Source: Shewanella sp. (GTDB taxonomy: Bacteria; Pseudomonadota; Gammaproteobacteria; Enterobacterales; Shewanellaceae). From it: a stretch of 17,110 bases of DNA. The translations under genes were made by a program, and so were the position numbers. The notes under the pieces are model-generated. The model was not told the origin of the DNA. It worked only from the letters and a program-made list of their open reading frames with translations, and searched no databases. The stretch is from positions 1-17,110 of the forward strand of contig SDWK01000935.1 of assembly GCA_004195335.1 (NCBI GenBank), written 5' to 3'. Position 1 is the first letter of the stretch. Every line of letters begins with the position of its first letter. Below, in pieces: positions 5,535 through 12,962 of this stretch.

Positions 5535-7040
5535 ATGACAATTCAAGTTAAGCACTATATCGATGGCCAATTTATTTTGGGTGAAGGAAAGCAGCAGATT
5601 TCGGTAACGAACCCTGCAAACAACCAACAGATAGCAGTGATAAATAGTGCTACCGTTGCTGAGGTGGAAACAGCCGTAGCCAGTGCCAAGCTGGCATTTA
5701 AAAGCTGGAAAGAGGTGCCTGTATCTGAACGGGCGCGTGTGATGTTTAATTATCAACACCTTCTTAAAGCACATCATGATGAGTTGGCAACTATCTTAGC
5801 TCAAGAGACGGGTAAGACCTTTGAGGATGCTAAAGGTGATGTGTGGCGCGGTATAGAAGTGGCTGAACATGCTTGTAATATTGCGACCTTGATGATGGGT
5901 GAAACCATCGAGAATGTCGCTCGTAGTATCGACACTTACAGTTATACCCAGCCCCTCGGCGTCTGTGCCGGTATTACACCGTTTAATTTCCCCGCCATGA
6001 TCCCATTATGGATGTTCCCTCTTTCGATCGCATGCGGAAACACTTTCGTACTTAAGCCATCAGAGCAAGATCCAATGACACCGCAACGCCTTGTTGAGCT
6101 GTTTGAAGAGGCGGGCGCACCTAAGGGCGTACTGCAACTGGTTCATGGAGATAAGGTTGCGGTGGATGTGCTTCTTAATCATAAAGATATCAAAGCCATC
6201 TCATTTGTGGGATCTGTCGGTGTAGGCCAATATATCTATAAAACAGGTACCGATAATTTAAAGCGTGTTCAGGCTTTTGCTGGGGCAAAAAACCACTGCG
6301 TTATCATGCCCGATGCCAATAAGCAGCAAGTGATAAATAATATGGTTGGCGCCTCTGTCGGTGCCGCGGGTCAACGCTGTATGGCACTCTCTGTTGCCGT
6401 GTTTGTTGGCGCCGCGAAAGAGTGGATTCCTGAGTTGAAAGAGGCACTGGCTAAGGTTAAGCCCGGGCTTTGGGATGATAAAAATGCCGGTTATGGACCC
6501 GTAATTAGTCCAGCGGCCAAAGCGCGCGTGTTATCTCTTATTGAGCAGGGGAAAAATGAAGGCGCCGAGTGTTTGCTCGATGGCTCAGAGTTTACCGTAC
6601 CGGGTTATGAGAGTGGTAACTGGATTGGCCCGACCATGTTCACCCAAGTGACGACAGAGATGAGTATCTATAAAGAGGAGATCTTCGGACCGGTACTGTG
6701 CTGCATGGAAGCGGAGTCGTTAGAGGAAGCTATCGACATCGTCAACGATAGTCCCTACGGCAACGGAACCGCGATCTTTACCGCCAGTGGCGCGGCCGCC
6801 CGTAAGTATCAACACGAAATTGAAGTGGGTCAGGTGGGGATCAATGTGCCCATTCCAGTCCCCTTGCCATTTTTCTCTTTCACAGGATGGAAGGGCAGTT
6901 TTTACGGTGACCAACATGCGTATGGTAAGCAAGCCGTTCGCTTCTACACCGAAACAAAAACCATCACTTCTCGTTGGTTTGAGTCTCAGATCTCAGAAGC
7001 CGAACACGCAGCGCCGAATATGACCATTGCGCTTAAATAA
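5535..7040 (+). CDS. mmsA: CoA-acylating methylmalonate-semialdehyde dehydrogenase
   Basis: Aldehyde dehydrogenase superfamily enzyme of 501 residues that oxidises methylmalonate semialdehyde with NAD+ and CoA to propionyl-CoA and CO2, the end of the valine route. Visible motifs are [19 protein letters not shown] (148-166, cofactor and substrate site), SFVGSVGVG (223-231) and the catalytic Cys282 in [11 protein letters not shown]. Where hydrolytic ALDHs have a Glu (ELGGK), this has Asn253 in FAGAKNH, the family feature that favours CoA transfer over hydrolysis. The C-terminal [15 protein letters not shown] is also typical. GGGAAG at 5525-5530 sets the ATG at 5535; an in-frame ATG at 5523 has no ribosome site. 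The gene is 175 nt after the thiolase, with a structured leader and no clear terminator. Confidence 0.95.
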   Translation: MTIQVKHYIDGQFILGEGKQQISVTNPANNQQIAVINSATVAEVETAVASAKLAFKSWKEVPVSERARVMFNYQHLLKAHHDELATILAQETGKTFEDAKGDVWRGIEVAEHACNIATLMMGETIENVARSIDTYSYTQPLGVCAGITPFNFPAMIPLWMFPLSIACGNTFVLKPSEQDPMTPQRLVELFEEAGAPKGVLQLVHGDKVAVDVLLNHKDIKAISFVGSVGVGQYIYKTGTDNLKRVQAFAGAKNHCVIMPDANKQQVINNMVGASVGAAGQRCMALSVAVFVGAAKEWIPELKEALAKVKPGLWDDKNAGYGPVISPAAKARVLSLIEQGKNEGAECLLDGSEFTVPGYESGNWIGPTMFTQVTTEMSIYKEEIFGPVLCCMEAESLEEAIDIVNDSPYGNGTAIFTASGAAARKYQHEIEVGQVGINVPIPVPLPFFSFTGWKGSFYGDQHAYGKQAVRFYTETKTITSRWFESQISEAEHAAPNMTIALK

Positions 7041-7048
7041 GCGCTGAA

Positions 7049-7114
7049 ATCGCTAACGTAAAAGTAGCGATGCTATCTATGGGGTTACTTGCCTCATCGA
7101 TAGCCAGTTTTACG
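7049..7114 (+). other. Strong hairpins between mmsA and the acyl-CoA dehydrogenase gene
   Basis: Two adjacent stems just after mmsA. The first is ATCGCTA / TAGCGAT (7049-7055 and 7065-7071, 9-nt loop). The second is GCTATC-T-ATGGGG / CCTCAT-C-GATAGC (7072-7084 and 7092-7104, 12 pairs including one GU plus one mismatch, 7-nt loop), followed by CAGTTTTA. The first loop (CGTAAAA, 7057-7063) is complementary to TTTTACG (7108-7114), so a longer alternative fold exists. The second stem could act as a leaky terminator or RNA-processing site inside the operon. Confidence 0.5.
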
Positions 7115-7272
7115 GCCAGCATCAATCGATATTACTCATATTATTAACGCAAGGCACAATAAAAACAAAGAGCAGTTCTGAGTCGCTAAGGTTCGCAGCC
7201 AGTTAAATGGCTAAACTTAATGACTCACTCAATAACTCGTTCAATAAAGAATGTGCCGAAGGAGACCTACAG

Positions 7273-8430
7273 ATGGATTTCAACCTGAATGAAGATCAAC
7301 GTCAGTTTGCCGATCTTGCCCAGCAATTTTCCCAAGAAGAGTTGGCCCCTTTTGCGTCGAAGTGGGATAAGGAACATCATTTCCCTAAAGACGTTATCCA
7401 GCGTGCCGGTGAACTCGGTTTTTGTTCCCTCTATTCACCGGAAAGTGAGGGAGGCATGGGTTTATCCAGACTCGATTCCTCTATCATTTTTGAACAGCTT
7501 GCCATGGGATGTACCGCCACTACCGCCATGCTGACCATTCACAATATGGCGACCTGGATGGTCACCAGTTTTGGCTCACAAACATTAAGAGATGAGTGGT
7601 CAGAGTCTCTCACCACAGGACAGAAGCTGGCTTCCTACTGTTTAACGGAGGCTGGGGCTGGAAGTGATGCGGCATCCCTTAAAACCAAGGCGGTTAGGGA
7701 AGGGGATGAGTACGTGATCTCCGGCGCTAAGATGTTTATCTCGGGTGCCGGGGCAACGGAAATGCTGGTGGTCATGTGCAGAACCGGAGAGGCGGGCCCC
7801 AAAGGAATTTCGGCTATCGCAGTACCTGCCGATGCGGCGGGGGTTATCTACGGCAAGGCTGAAGATAAGATGGGCTGGAATGCCCAACCTACCCGCGAAA
7901 TTACCTTCAATGAAGTGCGCGTTCCGGTCTCAAACCTATTGGGCGAAGAGGGGCAAGGTTTTACCTTTGCTATGAAGGGACTCGATGGCGGTCGGATTAA
8001 TATTGCGACCTGTTCAATCGGTACGGCTCAGGCTGCACTCGAACGTGCAACACAATATATGAATGAGCGTAAGCAGTTCGGTAAACCCATAGCCGCATTT
8101 CAGGCGCTTCAATTTAAATTAGCCGATATGGCCACCGAATTAGTGGCTGCCAGACAATTAGTGCGTTTGGCTGCGTTTAAGCTCGATGAAAAAGATCCAG
8201 AGGCGACCGCCTATTGCGCGATGGCAAAACGTTTTGCCACCGATGTCGGTTTTCAGGTGTGTGATGCGGCGCTTCAGCTTCATGGCGGTTACGGCTATAT
8301 CCGTGAATACCCCTTAGAGCGACATGTTCGTGATGTGCGTGTACATCAGATCTTAGAGGGCACGAACGAGATAATGCGTTTGATCATTGCCCGTCGTTTA
8401 CTCAATGAAAACGCAGGGCAGATCCTCTAA
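7273..8430 (+). CDS. ivdC: Branched-chain (isobutyryl/2-methylbutyryl) acyl-CoA dehydrogenase
   Basis: FAD-dependent acyl-CoA dehydrogenase of 385 residues that makes the alpha,beta-double bond in isobutyryl-CoA and 2-methylbutyryl-CoA and passes electrons to ETF. Both family signatures are present: CLTEAGAGSDAASLKTKA (123-140) and QLHGGYGYIREYPLERHVRD (335-354). The catalytic base is Glu362 in ILEGTNEIMRL, the position used by short-chain and ACAD8-type enzymes rather than that of isovaleryl-CoA dehydrogenase. An open frame extends to an ATG at 7207, but AAGGAGA at 7259-7265 points to the ATG at 7273, and the protein from there matches the usual family N-terminus. A 232-nt leader separates it from mmsA. 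Exact chain-length preference is inferred from the operon. Confidence 0.93.
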   Translation: MDFNLNEDQRQFADLAQQFSQEELAPFASKWDKEHHFPKDVIQRAGELGFCSLYSPESEGGMGLSRLDSSIIFEQLAMGCTATTAMLTIHNMATWMVTSFGSQTLRDEWSESLTTGQKLASYCLTEAGAGSDAASLKTKAVREGDEYVISGAKMFISGAGATEMLVVMCRTGEAGPKGISAIAVPADAAGVIYGKAEDKMGWNAQPTREITFNEVRVPVSNLLGEEGQGFTFAMKGLDGGRINIATCSIGTAQAALERATQYMNERKQFGKPIAAFQALQFKLADMATELVAARQLVRLAAFKLDEKDPEATAYCAMAKRFATDVGFQVCDAALQLHGGYGYIREYPLERHVRDVRVHQILEGTNEIMRLIIARRLLNENAGQIL

Positions 8431-8457
8431 TCGATCTACTGCGTATCTCTATTGAAC

Positions 8458-8467
8458 CCACGCGTGG
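8458..8467. promoter_or_regulatory. 10-bp perfect palindrome CCACGCGTGG
   Basis: This lies in the 140-nt gap between the acyl-CoA dehydrogenase and hydratase genes. It is self-complementary without a loop, so it suits a protein-binding site better than an RNA hairpin. No regulator is suggested by the sequence; chance occurrence is possible. Confidence 0.2.
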
Positions 8468-8570
8468 TGTTTGTTTTCAAGATTTTGAGTGCTAATGGCA
8501 AACCTTGTTGGAAGTAGAGAAGGTTAATGGTTCAAAGCAAAGAAGATTAATTGTAGAAAGGAAGCGTTTT

Positions 8571-9344
8571 ATGACAGGAATAATTGAACGTATTGAAGGC
8601 CATACCGCCATTCTCACCATGAGTAATCCGCCGGCCAATACCTGGACCGCCGAAAGTTTACAAGCCCTTAAACATAAGGTGCTTGAGCTCAACGAGAACA
8701 GGGATATTTATGCCTTGGTGATCACCGGAGCGGGAGATAAGTTTTTCTCTGCCGGCGCCGATCTTAAGCTCTTTGCCGATGGCGATAAAGGCGTTGCCGT
8801 TTCGATGTCTAAATACTTCGGCGAAGCGTTTGAAGCCTTGAGCCAATTCCGCGGAGTCTCTATCGCGGCGATCAATGGCTATGCCATGGGCGGCGGTTTA
8901 GAGGTGGCACTGGCCTGTGATATCCGTATTGCAGAAGTCCAAGCTGTGATGGCGCTGCCCGAAGCGTCGGTGGGATTACTGCCGTGCGCCGGTGGCACTC
9001 AAAACTTAGCGGCGCTAGTTGGCGAAGGCTGGGCAAAGCGGATGATCTTGTGTGGTGAGCGACTCAAGGCCGACAAAGCGGAGTCTCTGGGATTGGTTGA
9101 AGAGGTGGTTGAGACTGGCGAATCTCTTAATGTGGCAATAGCACTGGCTGAAAAAGTGGCGGCTCAGAGTCCAAGTAGTGTCGCCGTGTGTAAACAGCTT
9201 ATTCAGGCTGGCCGGACGATGCCAAGAAATCTGGCATTACCTCTAGAGCGAGAACTGTTTGTCGGTTTGTTTGATACCCAAGATCAGGCGGAGGGGGTTA
9301 ATGCCTTCCTGGACAAGCGAAAAGCCAATTGGAAAAATTGCTAA
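8571..9344 (+). CDS. ivdD: Enoyl-CoA hydratase of valine/isoleucine degradation
   Basis: Crotonase-family protein of 257 residues that hydrates methacrylyl-CoA and tiglyl-CoA in the second shared step of the pathway. Both catalytic glutamates of true hydratases are present: Glu111 in MGGGLEVALACD and Glu131 in LPEASVGLLP. The oxyanion-hole segments SAGADLK (60-66) and GYAMGGG (103-109) are intact. An open frame extends upstream to a TTG at 8505, but AAAGGAAG at 8557-8564 stands 6 nt before the ATG at 8571, and the usual crotonase N-terminus begins there. Its stop codon overlaps the start of the next gene by one base (TAATG), so the two are translationally coupled. Confidence 0.92.
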   Translation: MTGIIERIEGHTAILTMSNPPANTWTAESLQALKHKVLELNENRDIYALVITGAGDKFFSAGADLKLFADGDKGVAVSMSKYFGEAFEALSQFRGVSIAAINGYAMGGGLEVALACDIRIAEVQAVMALPEASVGLLPCAGGTQNLAALVGEGWAKRMILCGERLKADKAESLGLVEEVVETGESLNVAIALAEKVAAQSPSSVAVCKQLIQAGRTMPRNLALPLERELFVGLFDTQDQAEGVNAFLDKRKANWKNC

Positions 9345-10504
9345 TGACAGTTCACACATCCGCGGATACTAATGTGGTCACAGGGATAGATAACAGCGTT
9401 GTTTTTCAGACACTCGGTACCGCATCGGGTAAGCAGATCGGTGTTGTGACCCTCAATGTTGAAAAGGCGCTTAACTCGCTTAATCTCAGTATGGTTAACG
9501 CCATGACGCAGCAGTTGTTGCAGTGGCAGGCCAATGACGACATTGCCATGGTGATGCTCGATGGGGCGGGTGAGAAGGCCTTCTGCGCCGGCGGGGATGT
9601 CAGGGCTATCTATCATGCATCGATTCAAGCGCCCGGTGAAGTAACCGAGCAGGCCGAGACGTTTTTTGAACGTGAGTATCGTCTCGATTATCTGCTGCAC
9701 ACCTTAGGCAAGCCCGTCATGGTGTGGGGCGATGGGATTGTGATGGGTGGTGGACTAGGTTTAATGGCGGGTGCCAGTCACAGGGTATTGACTGAGCGTT
9801 CACGTATCGCCATGCCTGAGGTGACCATCGGCCTGTATCCTGATGTGGGCGGTAGTTATTTTCTTAATCGAATGCCGGGCAAAACCGGGCTCTTTCTCGG
9901 TTTAACCGCCTACAATATGAATGCTGGCGATGCTAAATATGTCGGTGTGGGTAATCACTATCTCAATAGTGATAGTAAAGAGCCACTGCTCGACCACTTA
10001 GCCACCCTGAGTTGGAGTGAAGATTGTGAGTTAAATCATCACCTATTAACTGAGCAACTCAACGCCATGGAGCAAGAGGTCTCGGTGCCATTGCCTCTGG
10101 GGCAATTAGAGACGAGACAAACCGAGATAGATGAGTTGATGAGAGGATCTTTAGTCGAGATTATCGAACGGGTTTCCCATTTTGATAATCTCCATTCTTG
10201 GCTCGAACGTCCGCTTAAGACGCTGCTCTCGGGTAGCCCTGTCAGTTGGCACCTTATCTATCATCAAGCCCAGCTTGGCACCTCGCTCAGTCTGGCTGAG
10301 GTATTTAAATTTGAGCTGGGGTGTAGTGTGAATTGCTGCGCTATCGGGGATTTCAGTGAGGGAGTCAGGGCCCTGCTTATTGATAAAGACCGACAGCCAA
10401 AATGGCGTTATCAGGACGTTTCGGCAGTACCCCAAGACTTGATAGCGCAATTAATGACATCACCTTGGGCTGATGCGGAGCATCCACTGAAGACACTTTC
10501 TTAA
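9344..10504 (+). CDS. ivdE: 3-hydroxyisobutyryl-CoA hydrolase
   Basis: Crotonase-superfamily thioesterase of 386 residues that releases free 3-hydroxyisobutyrate from its CoA ester, the step that sets valine apart from isoleucine breakdown and removes reactive methacrylyl-CoA. Family marks: AFCAGGDVRAIY (79-90), MGGGLGLM (134-141, where hydratases would have a Glu after GGGL), PEVTIGLYPDVGGSYFL (158-174, with Glu159 and Asp167 as catalytic candidates) and the C-terminal DFSEGVRALLIDKDRQPKW, diagnostic for this family. The ATG at 9344 shares one base with the preceding stop. A weak purine run (GGAAAAA at 9331) is the only ribosome site, so coupling to the hydratase gene probably supplies initiation. 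Confidence 0.94.
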   Translation: MTVHTSADTNVVTGIDNSVVFQTLGTASGKQIGVVTLNVEKALNSLNLSMVNAMTQQLLQWQANDDIAMVMLDGAGEKAFCAGGDVRAIYHASIQAPGEVTEQAETFFEREYRLDYLLHTLGKPVMVWGDGIVMGGGLGLMAGASHRVLTERSRIAMPEVTIGLYPDVGGSYFLNRMPGKTGLFLGLTAYNMNAGDAKYVGVGNHYLNSDSKEPLLDHLATLSWSEDCELNHHLLTEQLNAMEQEVSVPLPLGQLETRQTEIDELMRGSLVEIIERVSHFDNLHSWLERPLKTLLSGSPVSWHLIYHQAQLGTSLSLAEVFKFELGCSVNCCAIGDFSEGVRALLIDKDRQPKWRYQDVSAVPQDLIAQLMTSPWADAEHPLKTLS

Positions 10505-10625
10505 AAACGAATGTCTTAAAAGGCCTGTTTTAAATGAAACGGCTTAATGGTGTAAGAATGCAAAGAGCATGAACGACGAATAATGAATTGAGTTTATCTT
10601 CAAACTGAAGGCTAAGGAGCATGAG

Positions 10626-11552
10626 ATGACAAGTGTCGCATTTATCGGGTTAGGGCATATGGGGGCGCCGATGGCGGCCAATTTAGTTAAGGCTGGCTTA
10701 ACGGTGCGTGTATTTGATCTGGTACCCGAAACGATAAAGTCGCTTACGGATCTTGGTGCACTAGCGTCGAGCAGTGCCTGTGGCGCCGCAGCGGGCGCAG
10801 ATGTCGTTATCACTATGCTTCCGGCCGGCAAACATGTTCGTTCACTCTACCTCGGCGAAAGCGGCGGAGGTGAAGGAAAGGGGTTGATTGATGTGGTTGC
10901 AAAAGGCACCTTACTGATAGACTGCTCCACCATCGATGCTCAAAGTGCACAGGTCGTGGCTAAGTTTGCCGCCGAGAAAGAGCTCGAGTTTGTCGATGCG
11001 CCTGTGTCGGGTGGAACGGCTGGCGCGGCGGCGGGAACACTCACCTTTATCTGTGGTGGCAGTGATACAGGCTTCGAGCAAGCTAAAGAGATGCTAAGCA
11101 ATATGGGGGCGAATATCTTTCACGCAGGTGGAGCGGGCGCGGGTCAGGTTGCCAAGATATGTAATAACATGTTGTTATCTGTCCTGATGGTCGGAACCAG
11201 TGAATCTTTGCAGATGGGAATCGATCATGGTCTGGACCCCAAGGTATTATCTGAGATAATGAAGGTAAGTAGTGGTGGTAATTGGACGCTGAATAAATAT
11301 AATCCTTGTCCGGGCGTGATGGGATCTGTGCCTTCATCGAATGGCTACCAAGGTGGCTTTATGGTGGACTTGATGGTTAAAGATCTTGGATTATCTCAAG
11401 AGGCCGCATTACTTAGCAATTCAAGCACGCCGATGGGCGCCTTAGCGCGCAGTTTATATGTTAACCATGCTCGTCAGGGCAATGGGGCGCGTGATTTTTC
11501 CAGTATTTTTGAACAGTTTGCTAATTCTCAACAAATTAAAAACAAAGGGTAA
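10626..11552 (+). CDS. mmsB: 3-hydroxyisobutyrate dehydrogenase
   Basis: NAD+-dependent beta-hydroxyacid dehydrogenase of 308 residues that oxidises 3-hydroxyisobutyrate to methylmalonate semialdehyde, the substrate of MmsA. The N-terminal Rossmann signature FIGLGHMGAPMAANL (6-20) has Gly8-x-Gly10-x-x-Gly13. The substrate loop DAPVSGGTAGAAAGTL is at 124-139, and the catalytic Lys177 is in GAGQVAKICNN. Residues 77-88 (GESGGGEGKGLI) form a Gly-rich loop. AAGGAG at 10614-10619 sits 6 nt before the ATG. A 121-nt gap separates it from the hydrolase gene, longer than elsewhere in the 3' half of the operon, with no clear promoter or terminator. The stop codon is 4 nt before the next start. Confidence 0.96.
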   Translation: MTSVAFIGLGHMGAPMAANLVKAGLTVRVFDLVPETIKSLTDLGALASSSACGAAAGADVVITMLPAGKHVRSLYLGESGGGEGKGLIDVVAKGTLLIDCSTIDAQSAQVVAKFAAEKELEFVDAPVSGGTAGAAAGTLTFICGGSDTGFEQAKEMLSNMGANIFHAGGAGAGQVAKICNNMLLSVLMVGTSESLQMGIDHGLDPKVLSEIMKVSSGGNWTLNKYNPCPGVMGSVPSSNGYQGGFMVDLMVKDLGLSQEAALLSNSSTPMGALARSLYVNHARQGNGARDFSSIFEQFANSQQIKNKG

Positions 11553-11556
11553 CTCG

Positions 11557-12315
11557 ATGGATTTAAAAGATAAGGTTGTCGTCATCACTGGTGGCGCTGG
11601 TGGATTAGGTCTGGCTATGGCGCTGGATTTAGCTGAAGCAGGGGCCAAGTTGGCGCTTATCGATGTTGATCAGGAGAAACTTGAGCGTGCCTGTGCCGAT
11701 ATCGGTGACAGGGCAGAAGTTCAGGGTTACGCTTTCGATATCACAGATGAAGAAGATGTGGTGGCCGGCTTCGGTTTTATCATGGAAGATTTTGGCAAGG
11801 TCAATGTGTTGATCAACAACGCAGGGATCTTGTCCGATGGCATGTTGGTGAAAGCCAAAGAGGGTAAAGTTACTGGTCGTATGTCTTTCGAGCAATTTCA
11901 AGCCGTGATCAACGTCAATCTCACCGGTACATTCCTGTGTGGCCGTGAAGCGGCAGCGGCCATGATTGAATCTAAGCAAGAAGGGGTGATTATTAATATC
12001 TCGAGCTTAGCTAAGGCGGGTAACGTAGGTCAAACCAATTATTCAGCGTCTAAGGCCGGTGTTGCGGCGATGTCAGTGGGCTGGGCAAAAGAGTTAGCCA
12101 GATACAATATCCGTAGTGCAGCGGTGGCTCCTGGTGTGATTGAAACTGAGATGACCGCAGCGATGAAGCCTGAGGCACTGGAGCGTCTGGAGAAGATGGT
12201 TCCGGTAGGTCGCTTAGGTCAACCCTCAGAGATCTCGTCGACGGTGAAATTTATCATCGAAAATGATTATGTGAATGGTCGAGTGTTTGAAATCGATGGC
12301 GGGATCCGTATCTAA
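11557..12315 (+). CDS. ivdG: SDR dehydrogenase, probable 3-hydroxy-2-methylbutyryl-CoA dehydrogenase
   Basis: Classical short-chain dehydrogenase of 252 residues. It has TGGAGGLG (11-18), Asp36 at the end of beta-2 (favouring NAD over NADP), NNAG (87-90), Asn121, Ser149, Tyr162 and Lys166 (YSASK), and the C-terminal VFEIDGGI. Automated pipelines often call such proteins 3-oxoacyl-ACP reductase. In this operon the missing step is oxidation of 3-hydroxy-2-methylbutyryl-CoA in isoleucine breakdown, an activity carried by related SDRs such as human HSD17B10; this is inference from context. An open frame extends back to 11458 inside mmsB, but AAGGG at 11545-11549 and the family N-terminus MDLKDKVVVITGG fix the ATG at 11557. 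It is the last gene before the operon terminator. Confidence 0.9.
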   Translation: MDLKDKVVVITGGAGGLGLAMALDLAEAGAKLALIDVDQEKLERACADIGDRAEVQGYAFDITDEEDVVAGFGFIMEDFGKVNVLINNAGILSDGMLVKAKEGKVTGRMSFEQFQAVINVNLTGTFLCGREAAAAMIESKQEGVIINISSLAKAGNVGQTNYSASKAGVAAMSVGWAKELARYNIRSAAVAPGVIETEMTAAMKPEALERLEKMVPVGRLGQPSEISSTVKFIIENDYVNGRVFEIDGGIRI

Positions 12316-12339
12316 TCGGCACGGATAAATCAGCCTGAT

Positions 12340-12364
12340 AAAACGAGCTTCGGCTCGTTTTTTT
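12340..12364 (+). terminator. Intrinsic terminator of the ivd operon
   Basis: Stem AAAACGAGC / GCTCGTTTT closed by a stable TTCG tetraloop (12340-12348, 12349-12352, 12353-12361), with the T-run continuing to 12364. It starts 24 nt after the ivdG stop codon. Confidence 0.93.
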
Positions 12365-12962
12365 ATTGTTTGGTTGCTTGTTAAATGTTCGCTCGTAGTA
12401 CGCTAATTGACAGGGGTTATGGAAGATAAACGATGGGAAACTGACTCAGCTATTGTGGCGTAGAAGTGACATGAAAGTTTAAAGCTAAGCTCGACGGTGG
12501 CAAACAATCTCCATGTTTAAATGCCAGTTCAGCCTCCATGCTTCTCGTTCATGAGCTTATGGCTTTGCCATATTCACCCTATCTCTTGCTCGGAGAGTTT
12601 CACTATGTGAAATCTCGCCATGTCGCCTACGCCTCAGCCGCATCTACACCTGAGTGTATATCTCTTCGATTTTAGCTTTATTTGCAAACACGATTTTGGA
12701 CACAGATAAACTAGAATATTAGGTCTACTATTTTCTCTTAGGCAACGTCTAAAATACCTATTCTTCCAATTTCGTTACGATATGCCGCTTAATTCAGTGT
12801 TCAGTAAAATCAGAGTAGAGCAGTGGGAATGAACCGTTCAGTTTCGATGAAAAACGTATGAGTATTAATAATAAGAGTCTGAGAGACGGGTTAGCTGCAT
12901 ATATCCCGTAGATACCATATACTATTAATTATATTCAAATCATCATCAATATCGAGCGAATA
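12365..12962. other. 598-bp gap with repeat-like remnant and leader of the DUF294 gene
   Basis: No gene is supported here. The left half (about 12480-12670) looks like decayed repeat or gene-remnant DNA. It has a hairpin GAGAGTTTCAC-TAT-GTGAAATCTC (12594-12617, one base bulged) whose core TTTCAC-TAT-GTGAAA is perfect. The right half is AT-rich and must hold the promoter of the next gene: a -10-like TATACT lies at 12918-12923, 40 nt before the start codon, but only a poor -35 is seen. The change in base composition by eye and the switch from catabolic to unrelated genes suggest a junction between two chromosomal blocks. Confidence 0.5.

Noticed and set aside
7207..7272. 22-residue N-terminal extension of the acyl-CoA dehydrogenase
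   Set aside because: No ribosome site before 7207, while AAGGAGA sits correctly before 7273 where the family N-terminus starts.
8505..8570. N-terminal extension of the enoyl-CoA hydratase from a TTG
   Set aside because: AAAGGAAG is placed for the ATG at 8571 and the added residues (VEKVNGSKQRRLIVERKR) do not resemble a crotonase N-terminus.
11458..11556. N-terminal extension of IvdG inside mmsB
   Set aside because: It would overlap mmsB by 95 nt; the SDR fold begins at MDLKDKVVVITGG with its own AAGGG site.
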